DNA of 64,000 nucleotides from Bacillota bacterium (GTDB taxonomy: Bacteria; Bacillota; Desulfotomaculia; Desulfotomaculales; Desulfallaceae): assembly GCA_023439185.1 (NCBI GenBank), contig JAEXOR010000031.1:1-64000 (forward strand), written 5' to 3'. This document shows positions 16,858 to 25,732 of the stretch, piece after piece. Both the position numbers and the translations under genes were made by a program. The notes below the pieces were generated by a model. It was not told where the DNA came from, did no database searches, and was given only the letters and a program-made list of their open reading frames with translations. Every line of letters begins with the position of its first letter. Positions within the stretch are counted from its first letter, which is position 1.

Positions 16858-18120
16858 CTATCGTCCAAACATCCGGGACAAGAAGCCCTTTTTCTTTTTC
16901 ACCGGCAGAGGATGCTTCACTATCAGGCTGTCGAGCCAGTTCTTCTTCCCCGGTTCCTGCGCCTCCGGCGTACCGGCGGCGGCCATACTCTGGAGACCCC
17001 TAAGCGCCGCCACAGATTGATCCCCCAGCAAATGCTTTATTTTTGCCTTTAGAGTATCCATCTGCTCCGGCGTCAGCCCCAGACTTTCGGCGGTGGACCT
17101 GCCGTCCTTGATCATATCGCTCATGTTCTGCACATCCTTGGTAAGCTTCAGCGCATGGGCGCCGTGCTTCAAAAGGCCGGCATGATCATCTGTGCCTTTG
17201 ATTGAGCGGTCCCGGTAGGCGAGCACCCTTTGGGCGTCCTGGGCGAGATAGCGGTTCATCGCTACGTCGCCCTCCTCCATGACCTCGCGCATCATTTGAT
17301 CCTGCTGCTCCTGCGTACCGGTGAGGTGCCGCTGCAAAAAGCGCTGCCGCCTTGTATCCGTCCCATCTTTTTTCGCCTGTTTGCCCGGATCCTGCTGCGT
17401 CAAATTGTAGCGGGCAGCGGCATCGTTAAAATTTCTGCTCTTCATCGAGGAGTCGGCGTCCACATCGTCCAAAATGCCCTGCGCCTCCCCCGCCTCCAGC
17501 ACGGCGTTCATGTTCTCGGTGTTTGCCGACATCTGGTCAAACGCGTATTCTTGTCCCTGATGCATTTCCTTGGTCCTGTTCTTCCGCCATTTGGCCCGCT
17601 TTGCTTCTTCCTTATCTTGCTTGCTCTTGCATTGAGCGGGGGCGGTCGCACCGCTCATGGCGGGAATCGTTGCATAGTCCCCGGATGCGGCGGCTAGGGC
17701 GCCCGCCGCGGCGCGTGCGCCCAGCTCGTCCGCCTCGTGTTCAAGCGCGGCGTTCTCCACCACGGGGTAACCGCCTCTGGGTACGCGGCCGTGCGCCTGC
17801 TGCACTGTGTGCGCCAGCTCGTGGCCGATCACATCGTCCCCGGCGCGGCTGTCCACCAGGATATCCGTGCCTCTGGCCACCGCTTCGAGCCCCATCTCGT
17901 CCGGGATATGTCCGCGGCTGATCCGGATATTCTCAAAGTTGGCGGAAAAGCCGGGTTCAAACTTTTCGCGCAGTTTCGCAGATAAGGGCTTAAACGCGCC
18001 GCCGCCCATCATGGACGCCAAGGCCGAGTTGCTGACGCCGCTTGCGGCTTTTTGCCGGATTTCCTTACGCGACCGCGCCTCTTCCTTTTTGTTCTTTTCA
18101 AGCATCGTATAGGTTCCCAT
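16858..18120 (-). CDS. DUF4157 (eCIS core domain) protein
   Basis: DUF4157 proteins are linked with extracellular contractile injection systems, usually as cargo or loading-related proteins. The domain covers about residues 45-150, including the typical FENIRISRG and the HExxH-like GHELAHTVQQ (His at about 100), followed by HEADELGARA. The remaining 270 residues are charged, mostly helical, with no recognised catalytic motif, and end in a basic KKKKGFLSRMFGR tail. I prefer the ATG at 18120, with GGAG six bases upstream, giving 420 residues; the frame opens at 18234. It is first in a run with GNAT and PAAR-like genes. Confidence 0.8.
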   Translation of the reverse strand: MGTYTMLEKNKKEEARSRKEIRQKAASGVSNSALASMMGGGAFKPLSAKLREKFEPGFSANFENIRISRGHIPDEMGLEAVARGTDILVDSRAGDDVIGHELAHTVQQAHGRVPRGGYPVVENAALEHEADELGARAAAGALAAASGDYATIPAMSGATAPAQCKSKQDKEEAKRAKWRKNRTKEMHQGQEYAFDQMSANTENMNAVLEAGEAQGILDDVDADSSMKSRNFNDAAARYNLTQQDPGKQAKKDGTDTRRQRFLQRHLTGTQEQQDQMMREVMEEGDVAMNRYLAQDAQRVLAYRDRSIKGTDDHAGLLKHGAHALKLTKDVQNMSDMIKDGRSTAESLGLTPEQMDTLKAKIKHLLGDQSVAALRGLQSMAAAGTPEAQEPGKKNWLDSLIVKHPLPVKKKKGFLSRMFGR

Positions 18121-18266
18121 GGCAAACTCCATTCCGCCACCTATGTCGGCGGCACAAATAGTAATGGAAACAGGTTGTAAGCTAATTATAGCAGTCCTGA
18201 AACGGCTCCGCATTGACATTTTTAAGCCTCGCATGACAAATTTATGGATAGCAAAGGTATTGATTA

Positions 18267-18306
18267 AGGCCCAACTGTGATAATATCCACCAGTTGAGCC
18301 TTTTTT
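18267..18306. terminator. Terminator between kor and DUF4157 transcripts
   Basis: GGCCCAACTG pairs with CAGTTGAGCC, followed by TTTTTT on the plus strand. It lies between two minus-strand transcripts and probably ends the kor operon, although the best T-run is on the plus strand. Confidence 0.5.
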
Positions 18307-18357
18307 CTATGCAAAACTTTTGATTTAGCCCTTCAAGAACCGTCCCGTTATGTCCCA

Positions 18358-18384
18358 TATGGGCGCCCGCAAGGGACGCCCATA
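18358..18384. repeat. Inverted repeat just after korD
   Basis: TATGGGCG and CGCCCATA form a perfect 8-base inverted repeat with an 11-base GC-rich centre, starting four bases after the korD stop. It may be an mRNA 3' stabiliser or a dispersed palindromic repeat. Confidence 0.4.
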
Positions 18385-18388
18385 CTTT

Positions 18389-18643
18389 TTAGTGTTTGGC
18401 TTCTTTTTTCTTATCCACAGCTATAGCGCAGTCCGGGCAGAAGCCCTGACAGATGCCGCAGGCGATACATTCATCGCTGATCTTTACCGAAGGCGTACCA
18501 TACACACCCAGCACATCGGACCAACTCATACATTTTTTGGGGCACTTTTCGATGCACAGCCCGCACCCCTTGCACAGCCCGGCAAAGATCGTCCAGAAGC
18601 CCTTCTCAACTTCCCGGGTTTGCCCTTTAAAATCCTGAGCCAT
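18389..18643 (-). CDS. korD: 2-oxoacid:ferredoxin oxidoreductase, delta (ferredoxin) subunit
   Basis: An 84-residue 2[4Fe-4S] ferredoxin subunit with two clear cluster motifs, CKGCGLCIEKCPKKC near residue 24 and CIACGICQGFCPDC near 59. It would pass electrons from the thiamine-bound intermediate in the beta subunit to soluble ferredoxin. It closes the korABCD set with a 15-base gap after korC. The order alpha, beta, gamma, delta fits 2-oxoglutarate-type enzymes, but the exact 2-oxoacid cannot be told from sequence. Confidence 0.88.
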   Translation of the reverse strand: MAQDFKGQTREVEKGFWTIFAGLCKGCGLCIEKCPKKCMSWSDVLGVYGTPSVKISDECIACGICQGFCPDCAIAVDKKKEAKH

Positions 18644-18658
18644 TATTCCTTACCCCCC

Positions 18659-19225
18659 TTAAGCTAAACCGGCCACAAGCTCGGCGCCGCGATCCATAGC
18701 TTTAAAATTCATTTCCCGCAGCTCGGGATTTTTCTCAAACTTGTAACCTAGCTTTTTCTCAATGGCGTTTTTAGCGTCTTCCATGGCCACCACGCCGGTG
18801 GCTTTAAGCACCGCGCCCATGATAATCACGTTAAACACGCGGGGGTGCAGTTCGTTTTTGGAAACTTCAATGGCCGGAATGGCGTAAACCTTGTCCGTAT
18901 TGGTGGGCAGTTCGTCCTGGATATTTTCAATGCCGCTGTCATAAACGAACACCGTATTCGGGCCCACGTATTTCCTGGTGCGGGCCACCGCCCGGTCGCT
19001 CAGCGCGATGACAATATCGCCGGTTTGAAACTTGGGCGCCCCCATCGGTTCGTCGCCAATCTGCAGGTAGGCCACCGAAACGCCGCCCCGCTGCTCCACT
19101 CCGAAGTTGGGGATGTAAAGGGCTTCACGCCCCTTTTCGTTGGCGGCTTCGGCCAGGATCTCGGCCACCGACTGCACGCCCTGGCCACCCTCACCGGCCA
19201 AAACTATTTTTACCGGTTTTCCCAT
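18659..19225 (-). CDS. korC: 2-oxoacid:ferredoxin oxidoreductase, gamma subunit
   Basis: Gamma subunit, 188 residues. The N-terminal LAGEGGQGVQSVAEILAEAA is the family's glycine-rich signature, and YIPNFGVEQRGGVSVAYLQI matches the conserved centre. It starts two bases after korB, so the two are translationally coupled. It assembles with the alpha, beta and delta subunits in the cytoplasm to make acyl-CoA from a 2-oxoacid with ferredoxin reduction, or the reverse carboxylation. Confidence 0.9.
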   Translation of the reverse strand: MGKPVKIVLAGEGGQGVQSVAEILAEAANEKGREALYIPNFGVEQRGGVSVAYLQIGDEPMGAPKFQTGDIVIALSDRAVARTRKYVGPNTVFVYDSGIENIQDELPTNTDKVYAIPAIEVSKNELHPRVFNVIIMGAVLKATGVVAMEDAKNAIEKKLGYKFEKNPELREMNFKAMDRGAELVAGLA

Positions 19226-19227
19226 GG

Positions 19228-19986
19228 TTATTGGCCCTCCTTCTCCCGGGGACCGGGTACTCTGAGTTCCCCTACCTTAAAGTATTTATACATATCATCC
19301 TCAAGAAACTTCCAGGTGTCCCTGGCGTTGGTACGCCAGTTGGTGGGGCAAAGGGACAGCGCTTCCACAAAGCTGAATCCGTTACCGGCCATCTGGTTTT
19401 CCAGCGCTTTTTTAATATACCCCTTCAGTTGTTTCATATTGGCCACACTGCCCCTGGCCACGTACGCTCCTTCCGGAGCGATGGCCGCCACCATTTCCGG
19501 ACCCTGGGTGGGTGAACCGGTGGTCTCGGCGTCACGGCCATAGGGAGAGGTTTCAGTTTTTTGGCCCGGCATGGTGGTGGGCGCCATCTGCCCCCCGGTC
19601 ATGCCATACTGGGTGTTGTTGACCAGGATGGCCGTAATACGTTCGTTGCGCGTGGCCGCGCTGACCAGGTGCTGCGACCCAATGGCATACCCGCCGCCGT
19701 CGCCCATGTAGGCCACGCCAATCATCTCAGGATTGGCCCGTTTGATGCCGGTAATTACCGGGTTGGTGCGGCCATGGTGGGTTTGGATGGTATCCACATT
19801 GAAAAAGTCCCAGGATAACAATGAACAGCCGATGTCACAACCAAAAACGACCTTATCCTGAATACCCAGTTCATCTATAGCCTGTCCCAGAGCTTTGAGC
19901 ACTAATCCGTGTCCGCAGCCCGGGCAAAATTTGTGGGGTTTGGATTCCACGTTCCAGCACTTGGGCATGGCCGGTTGAACTGTCAT
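19228..19986 (-). CDS. korB: 2-oxoacid:ferredoxin oxidoreductase, beta (TPP) subunit
   Basis: Thiamine-diphosphate subunit, 252 residues. It has FCPGCGHGL near residue 20, the cluster-type cysteines, GDGGGYAIGSQHL with the GDG of the TPP-binding motif near 92, and NNTQYGMTGGQ near 122. It matches KorB and VorB-like beta subunits in length. It lies 111 bases after korA; that gap holds only a weak imperfect stem and no gene. Confidence 0.92.
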   Translation of the reverse strand: MTVQPAMPKCWNVESKPHKFCPGCGHGLVLKALGQAIDELGIQDKVVFGCDIGCSLLSWDFFNVDTIQTHHGRTNPVITGIKRANPEMIGVAYMGDGGGYAIGSQHLVSAATRNERITAILVNNTQYGMTGGQMAPTTMPGQKTETSPYGRDAETTGSPTQGPEMVAAIAPEGAYVARGSVANMKQLKGYIKKALENQMAGNGFSFVEALSLCPTNWRTNARDTWKFLEDDMYKYFKVGELRVPGPREKEGQ

Positions 19987-20097
19987 TTTAACACAGGCCC
20001 CCTTTCATTTTCCCTCAGCAAATGTTATTGCAACCGAAAGTCAAAAGTCTAACGTCTTCAAAAAGTTCGACAGTTGACTTCTGGGTTTTTATTTTCT

Positions 20098-21186
20098 TTA
20101 ACCCTTAATTTCTTTAATCCGGGCCACCACTTCCTCGGAGGTAATGCCCACCCCGGGCTTGAACAGGGACAGCATTTCGGCGGTGCTGCCGTATATTACT
20201 TCCTTGACCAGCCGGTCCAACTGGCCCTGGGCCGATTCCACCACCAAAAGCTGCTTGGCGGTGCGGGCCACTTCCCGCAAGGCCTTCTCCGGCATGGGAC
20301 GCAGGGTGATGGGGCGGAAATAGCCGACTTTATAGCCCTGCTCCCGCAATTCTTTAACGGCCATCTTACAGGCCCGGGACACAACGCCGTGGGAAATAAC
20401 CACCAGGTCCGCGTCCGCGGTGTCAAATGCTTCATGCTCCGCTAGCTCAGGCGCCGCCTTGGCGTAATCGGCCAGGTAGTCCTGCAGCACTTCATACAGT
20501 TCCTCTTCCATGTTGTAAGTATTTCTCATGTGGGTGGGCGGCCTGTCCACTCCCGGCATACCGGGGCGCCCCACATATGCTTCGGTGGGCACCATCTCAA
20601 TGCCCCGTTCGGCCGGATCGTAAAACATCAGCGACTCACGCATTTTGGCCTGGTAGCCGTCGCCCAGCACAAAAGTCGGGAAGCGGTACTTCCAGGCGGT
20701 ATTAAAGGATTTAATGGTATAGTCGAACAGTTCCTGGTGGGTGGCGGTGGAATAAACCACCCGCAGGCCTTCACCGTTGCCGCCCAGCGTTGTCAGGGTG
20801 ACCTCCTGCTGGGAGTAAATCACCGTGGCGGTGGAAGGACCGCCGCGCTGCTGCACCACCACCACTATGGGCAGGCGCATCGCCTCGGCCATGCTGATGG
20901 GTTCCTGCATTAACGTGTTGCCCGGTCCGGCAGTGGCGGTAAAAGCCCTGCGGCCGGCCAAAACCCCGCCTACGGTGGTAAAACCGGCGGACAACTCGTC
21001 CTCGGTTTGCAGAAATCTGCGCCCGTATTTCGGGATCATCCTGGTCCAGTAATGCATGATTTCGTTTTGCGGCGTAATGGGATAACCGTACATAATTTCG
21101 GCTCCCGCCGCCAGGGCCGCCCAGGCAACCACTTCATTGCCGGTGACGAACACCCTTTTTTCTCCTTGAATCGGTTTTTCCGGCAT
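20098..21186 (-). CDS. korA: 2-oxoacid:ferredoxin oxidoreductase, alpha subunit
   Basis: Alpha subunit with the pyrimidine-binding region of the TPP enzyme, 362 residues. FVTGNEVVAWAALAAGAE at the N-terminus, YPITPQNEIMHYW near 38, and the transketolase-C-like half (VVISHGVVSRACKMAV near 252) are as expected for KorA. It is first of the four kor genes, 42 bases after the P-loop gene, and the whole set is probably one transcript. Confidence 0.92.
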   Translation of the reverse strand: MPEKPIQGEKRVFVTGNEVVAWAALAAGAEIMYGYPITPQNEIMHYWTRMIPKYGRRFLQTEDELSAGFTTVGGVLAGRRAFTATAGPGNTLMQEPISMAEAMRLPIVVVVQQRGGPSTATVIYSQQEVTLTTLGGNGEGLRVVYSTATHQELFDYTIKSFNTAWKYRFPTFVLGDGYQAKMRESLMFYDPAERGIEMVPTEAYVGRPGMPGVDRPPTHMRNTYNMEEELYEVLQDYLADYAKAAPELAEHEAFDTADADLVVISHGVVSRACKMAVKELREQGYKVGYFRPITLRPMPEKALREVARTAKQLLVVESAQGQLDRLVKEVIYGSTAEMLSLFKPGVGITSEEVVARIKEIKG

Positions 21187-21228
21187 TACTTGTGCACCTC
21201 CTAAAATAAAACTTAAACTTTAAAATAA

Positions 21229-21903
21229 TTACCATAATGTGCGCGGCATGTACCTTACCAGCTTCCTTAACGGGTTCCCGGCGCTGTCCGCGGGACCGAT
21301 ACGGTCGGCCAGTTCCGCCACCGCGGTGACGGCAACCACCGGAATACCCAGTACCCCGGCCGCTTCACCCACCACCCGGACACCTTCCAGAATAATCTCC
21401 AGGTCGGTATCATCCCCCAGGTGGCTGTTATTAATTAAGCCGTCAACACGGCCCAATTCCCGTATGTACTGCACGATCCCGGCTACCGACCCGGTCATGG
21501 GCCGGGCAACATTGACCACGGCGTAAACCTTCAGGTCGGGGTCCGAACCGGCGTCTTCCAGCAAAGCGAGAGTTTTAGCCCCTTCCACGCCATACCCGAT
21601 GTCCAGTATGATATCACCGGGCCGGCGCAGGGCCCAGCGATTCTCCGCCCTCAGGATATTGCCGGTCTCGCCGAGGCCGATCATATCCCGGGTTTCCCAG
21701 GCTAAAACGGAAATACCCTTTTGCTCCAGTTCCTTTTTAATCGGACGCAGGGTGTAACAGGGCTCCACCACATCCAGATCCACCAGGGTGACCTGCCGGC
21801 CGGCCGCAGCCAGGTCCAGCGCCCGGTTGACCGCCACCTCGCTTTTCCCGCTGGCATATTCCCCCACATAGGCCTCGACAATGCGCGGGCCGATAGCCAC
21901 CAC
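21229..21903 (-). CDS. P-loop NTPase of the MinD/CobQ type, unknown role
   Basis: A 224-residue protein with a deviant Walker A-like segment EYASGKSEVAVNRAL near residue 14, LVDLDVVEPCYTLRP near 41 and DIILDIGYGVEGAKT near 95. This is the fold of the MinD/CobQ/ParA ATPases. The following NTP-binding lysine region (VNVARPMT, INNSHLG) also fits. It probably shares a promoter with korABCD downstream, so it may help assemble or regulate that enzyme; this is inference from position only. The start is one of two adjacent GTG codons. Confidence 0.65.
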   Translation of the reverse strand: MVAIGPRIVEAYVGEYASGKSEVAVNRALDLAAAGRQVTLVDLDVVEPCYTLRPIKKELEQKGISVLAWETRDMIGLGETGNILRAENRWALRRPGDIILDIGYGVEGAKTLALLEDAGSDPDLKVYAVVNVARPMTGSVAGIVQYIRELGRVDGLINNSHLGDDTDLEIILEGVRVVGEAAGVLGIPVVAVTAVAELADRIGPADSAGNPLRKLVRYMPRTLW

Positions 21904-22053
21904 CCCCGCGTTTTAATTATAAATTTTGTCTCTAGTTTTAATAAATTAGAAGCTTCTTATTAAAAAACAGTGAAAAAATCCGGGAAAAAACCAACCCGAA
22001 CAAAAAATGGAAATCCATGCAGGATGTCTGGTTGCTCATAAAGACACTTTTTA

Positions 22054-22082
22054 AGTATATTTCAAGAAATGGAACCCGTCAA
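22054..22082 (-). promoter_or_regulatory. Sigma-A type promoter of the P-loop/kor operon
   Basis: On the minus strand TTGACG and TATACT are separated by 17 bases, about 150 bases before the P-loop gene. The 150-base leader between them holds no gene and no clear structure. Confidence 0.65.
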
Positions 22083-22139
22083 GAATCCTGAAAAAATCCG
22101 GAATTTTTATACTGCATACCTGTATACACAGTATCTTCT

Positions 22140-22403
22140 TTATACGAACCACATGGTCAGCACCACCAGCAAAAACAGCCCGGGCAACTGAAATATCCCC
22201 GCCACCAGCACGGTAAAGGGGTTTATGGCCACGTGCATGTCCACCAGACCCAGCGCCAGGTTTAACAGCCACAAAAGGACAAATCCCGTGGCCGCGCACA
22301 GAACCAGGCTAAAAAGCATCTTCAGCGGCTTAAGCAGCGCGACGGAGGTCAAGCCCCAAAAGACCAGGCCGGCAAAAATAATGAGTAGCAAATACCATTC
22401 CAC
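22140..22403 (-). CDS. bofA: Sigma-K processing inhibitor BofA
   Basis: BofA inhibits the SpoIVFB protease and delays pro-sigma-K cleavage in the mother cell until the forespore signal arrives. The protein is about 87 residues, almost wholly hydrophobic, with membrane segments at about 5-25 and 30-55. It ends with the family's conserved AINPFTVLVAGIFQLPGLFLL region near residues 59-79. I prefer the GTG at 22403, because GGGGTG lies six bases upstream; the frame opens at 22412. It lies 68 bases after recR, the Bacillus order. Confidence 0.85.
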   Translation of the reverse strand: MEWYLLLIIFAGLVFWGLTSVALLKPLKMLFSLVLCAATGFVLLWLLNLALGLVDMHVAINPFTVLVAGIFQLPGLFLLVVLTMWFV

Positions 22404-22470
22404 ATCGATCACCCCAAGTTTTTTAATACAAATACTATGGGGGATAAATGGAAAAAATTACTGATCTTCT

Positions 22471-23070
22471 TTATTCAATTATCCGCCGGCCTTCAATGGC
22501 TTTACCCAGCGTGATCTCATCGGCGTATTCCAGATGCGCGCCCACCGGCAGTCCGTGGGCAATCCTGGTTACGGTGACGCCAACGGGCTTAAGCAGCCTG
22601 GCCAGGTATAAAGCCGTAGCGTCCCCTTCCACATCGGGGTTGGTGGCCAGGATTACTTCCTTTATCCGGCCGCTTTCCAGCCGGGCAAGCAGGCTTTTGA
22701 TGTTCAGTTCCTCCGGTCCCAGGCCCGCCAGCGGGGAAAGGGCTCCGTGCAGAACGTGGTAGACCCCTTTGAATCCCCGGTACTTTTCAATTGCCGCCAC
22801 ATCGCGTGGGTCCTGGACCACGCAGATTACCGCCTGCTCTCTTGCCTCATCGGCGCAAACCGCGCACGGTTCCCGGTCGGTAAGGTTACCGCAAACGGAA
22901 CAGCGGCGTACCTGCATACGTGCTTCACGGATGGCGGAAGACAGGTTTTCCGCCACTTCCGGCGGAGCGCTTAACAAAAAAAAGGCCAGGCGCTGTGCCG
23001 TTTTGGAACCAATTCCAGGCAACCTGGCCAATTCGCCGATCAGACGAGCAACCGCACCGGCGTAACGCAT
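22471..23070 (-). CDS. recR: Recombination mediator protein RecR
   Basis: RecR loads RecA with RecF and RecO at gaps. At 199 residues it has the helix-hairpin-helix LPGIGSKTAQRLAF near residue 17, a Cys4 zinc finger (CSVCGNLTDREPCAVC near 57-72) and the Toprim domain with VVQDPRDVAAIE near 84 and ATNPDVEGDATALYL near 141. It lies 24 bases after ybaB in the dnaX-ybaB-recR-bofA run. Confidence 0.96.
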   Translation of the reverse strand: MRYAGAVARLIGELARLPGIGSKTAQRLAFFLLSAPPEVAENLSSAIREARMQVRRCSVCGNLTDREPCAVCADEAREQAVICVVQDPRDVAAIEKYRGFKGVYHVLHGALSPLAGLGPEELNIKSLLARLESGRIKEVILATNPDVEGDATALYLARLLKPVGVTVTRIAHGLPVGAHLEYADEITLGKAIEGRRIIE

Positions 23071-23094
23071 TGTAATTCACTCCCGCAGAACCGA

Positions 23095-23409
23095 TTAAAA
23101 CAAACCGGGTATATTCAGGCCCCCGGTCAATTTACCCATTTCAGACGACATCATTTCCTGGGCTTTCTTCAGCGCGTCGTTTACCGCGGCCAACACCAGA
23201 TCCTGGAGCATCTCCACGTCTTCGGGGTCCACCGCCTCGGGTTTGATCTCCAGAGACACCAGTTCCTGCTTCCCGTTGACCACCGCTTTCACCACGCCGC
23301 CCCCGGCGGTGCTTTCCACCGTGCGCTGGGCCAGTTCTTCCTGCATCTTAAGCATGTCGGCCTGCATCTTTTGCACCTGTTTCATCATCTTAGCCATGTT
23401 TCCGCCCAT
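23095..23409 (-). CDS. ybaB: YbaB/EbfC family nucleoid-associated protein
   Basis: Small DNA-binding protein (YaaK in Bacillus), 104 residues. A methionine- and glutamine-rich N-terminal helix (MMKQVQKMQADMLKMQEEL) precedes the beta-core with GGGVVKAVVNGKQELVSLEI. It lies 14 bases after dnaX and is co-transcribed with recR. Confidence 0.93.
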   Translation of the reverse strand: MGGNMAKMMKQVQKMQADMLKMQEELAQRTVESTAGGGVVKAVVNGKQELVSLEIKPEAVDPEDVEMLQDLVLAAVNDALKKAQEMMSSEMGKLTGGLNIPGLF

Positions 23410-23423
23410 TTAATTCGACCTCC

Positions 23424-25184
23424 TCAATTTTTATCCGGCTCCCCCGGCGGGGTTATTTCCTGACCTTTAAAAAGGCTGATGGCTTCCTCGGGCTCCAAAG
23501 ACGCCTGCCGCGTATCCCACCCCGGCGGGGAGGCGTCGTAATAACCGCAGCGGACAGTCCAGTCGTTCCGGCTGAAAGAGCGCAGTGTCCCGGCCAGTAT
23601 TTTTCGGACGGCCTCGTCTCCGGCCATCTCCATGACAAATGAATCGCCGGCCGGCACTCCCAGAATCAAACAGCCATCCTTAACCTCAGCCGGCCAAACC
23701 AGGGACAGATATGTATAAGCCGCGTGGTCGGTCCGTTTGATCTCCCGCATGATGTCCGGCCACCATTTTTTGATCTGTTCGATACCGTACCCCGCGCCGT
23801 TGATACCGGAAGGCTCATGTTCAGGGGTCGCTTCAGATGTTGCACCGGCGCTGTCCCCCATACCGGATGCCCCTACGGCAGGTACTCCGGGCGGTTTAGG
23901 AGCAGCTATTTCAGCGGACGCTTGGAGCGGTTGTTTGGCGGCGGTTGGATGCCCGGAAATCCTTTTCCCGGTTTCAGCGGGGACATCCGACGAGGCCCTC
24001 GTTTTTACAGCCGCGCTGTCCGGGGCCTGGCTGACGAACGTACCCCCTCCGCTGAGGGCGTTTTCCAGCCGTTCGATCCGGGCCAGCAGTTCGTCGTTCG
24101 ACGGCTTCCCGCCACCGTCAATGAACCGCACCAGGGCCACCTCCAGCACCACCCTGGGGTGTGCGCTGCGGCGCATTACCTGTTCGGCTTCCAACAGTAA
24201 ATCAATACCCCGGATTAAACCGTCCCGGTCAAAAAGCCCGTTCAAACCTTCATCATCCGTTATCTCTCCGGCGTCGAAGGCGCCGTCCGGCGACAGCATG
24301 TCAATGAGCAACCCGCGCAGGCGTTCCGCCAGGGCTCCGGCCAAAAGTTGCAGGTCCTGTCCCCCGGAGGCGATTTCGTCCACCAGCGCCAGGACTCCGG
24401 GGGTATCCTTCCGGGCCAGCGCTTCCACCAGGCCGCGCAGCGCCTCTTCCCTCACCGTACCCAGGATGCCGTACACAGTTTCCGCCGTCACCGCTCCGCT
24501 GCCCAGCAGCAGGGCCTGGTCCAACACGCTCAGGGCGTCCCGCAGGCTGCCGCCGGCAGCCCGGGTGATCGTCCGGACAGCCTCATCTTCAATTGTAAAG
24601 CCGCCCTTTTGGGCCACCTGTTCCAGCCGCCGGGCCATTACTCCCGCCGCGATGGGCCGAAAGTCAAAACGCTGACAGCGGGACAAAATGGTCAGGGGCA
24701 CCTTGTGCGGTTCCGTGGTCGCCAGCACGAACACAACGTGGCCGGGCGGCTCCTCCAGGGTTTTTAGCAGCGCATTGAAAGCCTCGTTGGTGAGCATGTG
24801 CACCTCATCAACAATATATACCCGTTTACCGGCCAAAGATGGAAAATAATTGATATTTTCTTTCAGCTCGCGTATTTCGTCAATGCCCCGGTTGGAGGCG
24901 GCGTCTATTTCAACCACGTCCATGGTGGAACCGGCCGCAATCTCCCGGCAAATCCGGCACTGGTTGCACGGTTCGCCGTCCTGTTGCTCCGGACAGTTGA
25001 TCGCCCGGGCCAGCACCTTGGCGGTACTAGTTTTGCCGGTGCCCCGGGGGCCGCAAAAAAGGTAGGCATGGCTCACCTTGCCCGCCTTGACGGCGTTGCG
25101 CAGGGTAACGGTAATATGTTCCTGCCCCACTACTTCGCCCATCAGTTGCGGGCGCCACTGCCGGTACAGGGCCAGGTAACCCAT
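23424..25184 (-). CDS. dnaX: DNA polymerase III gamma/tau subunit
   Basis: Clamp-loader ATPase. Walker A GPRGTGKTSTAK near residue 45, zinc site from CPEQQDGEPCNQCRIC near 64-79, DEVHMLTNEAFNALLK near 122 and sensor TILSRCQRFDF near 165 are all present. The region after about 375 is proline/alanine-rich and variable, then a tau-like C-terminal domain of about 120 residues follows. I chose the ATG at 25184 (MGYLALYRQWRP), with AGGAGG six bases upstream. No frameshift signal for a separate gamma product was recognised. Confidence 0.95.
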   Translation of the reverse strand: MGYLALYRQWRPQLMGEVVGQEHITVTLRNAVKAGKVSHAYLFCGPRGTGKTSTAKVLARAINCPEQQDGEPCNQCRICREIAAGSTMDVVEIDAASNRGIDEIRELKENINYFPSLAGKRVYIVDEVHMLTNEAFNALLKTLEEPPGHVVFVLATTEPHKVPLTILSRCQRFDFRPIAAGVMARRLEQVAQKGGFTIEDEAVRTITRAAGGSLRDALSVLDQALLLGSGAVTAETVYGILGTVREEALRGLVEALARKDTPGVLALVDEIASGGQDLQLLAGALAERLRGLLIDMLSPDGAFDAGEITDDEGLNGLFDRDGLIRGIDLLLEAEQVMRRSAHPRVVLEVALVRFIDGGGKPSNDELLARIERLENALSGGGTFVSQAPDSAAVKTRASSDVPAETGKRISGHPTAAKQPLQASAEIAAPKPPGVPAVGASGMGDSAGATSEATPEHEPSGINGAGYGIEQIKKWWPDIMREIKRTDHAAYTYLSLVWPAEVKDGCLILGVPAGDSFVMEMAGDEAVRKILAGTLRSFSRNDWTVRCGYYDASPPGWDTRQASLEPEEAISLFKGQEITPPGEPDKN

Positions 25185-25393
25185 GGGAAACCTCCTCAAT
25201 CAGTAGCCAGAAGTCAGAATATCAAACCAGTAAGTCCTTTTTTAACCTCTACATATTTTCGCTGCCCGTCCGGCTTTCCCTGCCAAAGTAACGGATTTAT
25301 ATCAAACCACCGGGACAGATACAGAAAAGAACCGGCATTTAACCGGTTCCGATTCTGACTCCTGAATTCTGACTCCTGATGTATAATTTTGAT

Positions 25394-25662
25394 GGCCGCA
25401 CACCCGCCGTCGAATAATGGCTTCCGGGCGTTACCCCTGCAGGTGGCTCAGACCAGGCGCCCTCGCGGCACCCGGAGTATCTTCCTTAGTGCTGCTTCCG
25501 TCAGGACCTGACACGGTTCGAAAGGCTCCGTCGCGCAAGACCCGGCCTTCAACACTCCTTACAGGGGGCAGACCCCACAAACCAAACCCTCGGGCAGGAA
25601 TTCAACCCCGCTATAGCGGATTGCGGGTACAGGGCACCGCTACCTCCCCGTTTAGTACGGCC
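25394..25662 (-). ncRNA. ffs: Signal recognition particle RNA (large bacterial type)
   Basis: On the minus strand the conserved domain IV loop GTCAGGTCCTGACGGAAGCAGC is present in a stem context (25475-25515). The ends GGCCGTAC and GTGCGGCC pair with one wobble, which fixes a length of about 269 nt, as in the Alu-containing scr RNA of Bacillus. It lies directly upstream of dnaX, the same place as scr in Bacillus. It targets membrane and secreted proteins with Ffh. Confidence 0.93.
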
Positions 25663-25689
25663 AAAATTAAACACTAAAATTTAACAACG

Positions 25690-25719
25690 GGGACGGACCC
25701 TGCCTGACAAGTCCGTCCC
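25690..25719 (-). terminator. Hairpin after tRNA-Ser, likely terminator
   Basis: GGGACGGAC and GTCCGTCCC form a perfect 9-base stem with a 12-base loop, then a moderately T-rich stretch on the minus strand. It lies between the tRNA and the SRP RNA. Its GC-rich core may also be a dispersed repeat. Confidence 0.5.
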
Positions 25720-25732
25720 TGTAAAAGCTTAA

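Noticed and set aside
14177..18120. Contractile injection structural genes near the PAAR-like gene
   Set aside because: I looked for sheath, tube, baseplate and AAA+ genes; neighbouring genes are a flavoprotein and kor subunits, so only cargo/tip candidates are present.
20000..20090. Terminator between korA and korB
   Set aside because: Only a weak imperfect stem with mismatches is present; the genes are probably co-transcribed.
23737..24675. 312-codon plus-strand frame
   Set aside because: Antisense to dnaX in GC-rich DNA, with serine/proline-rich composition and no ribosome site.
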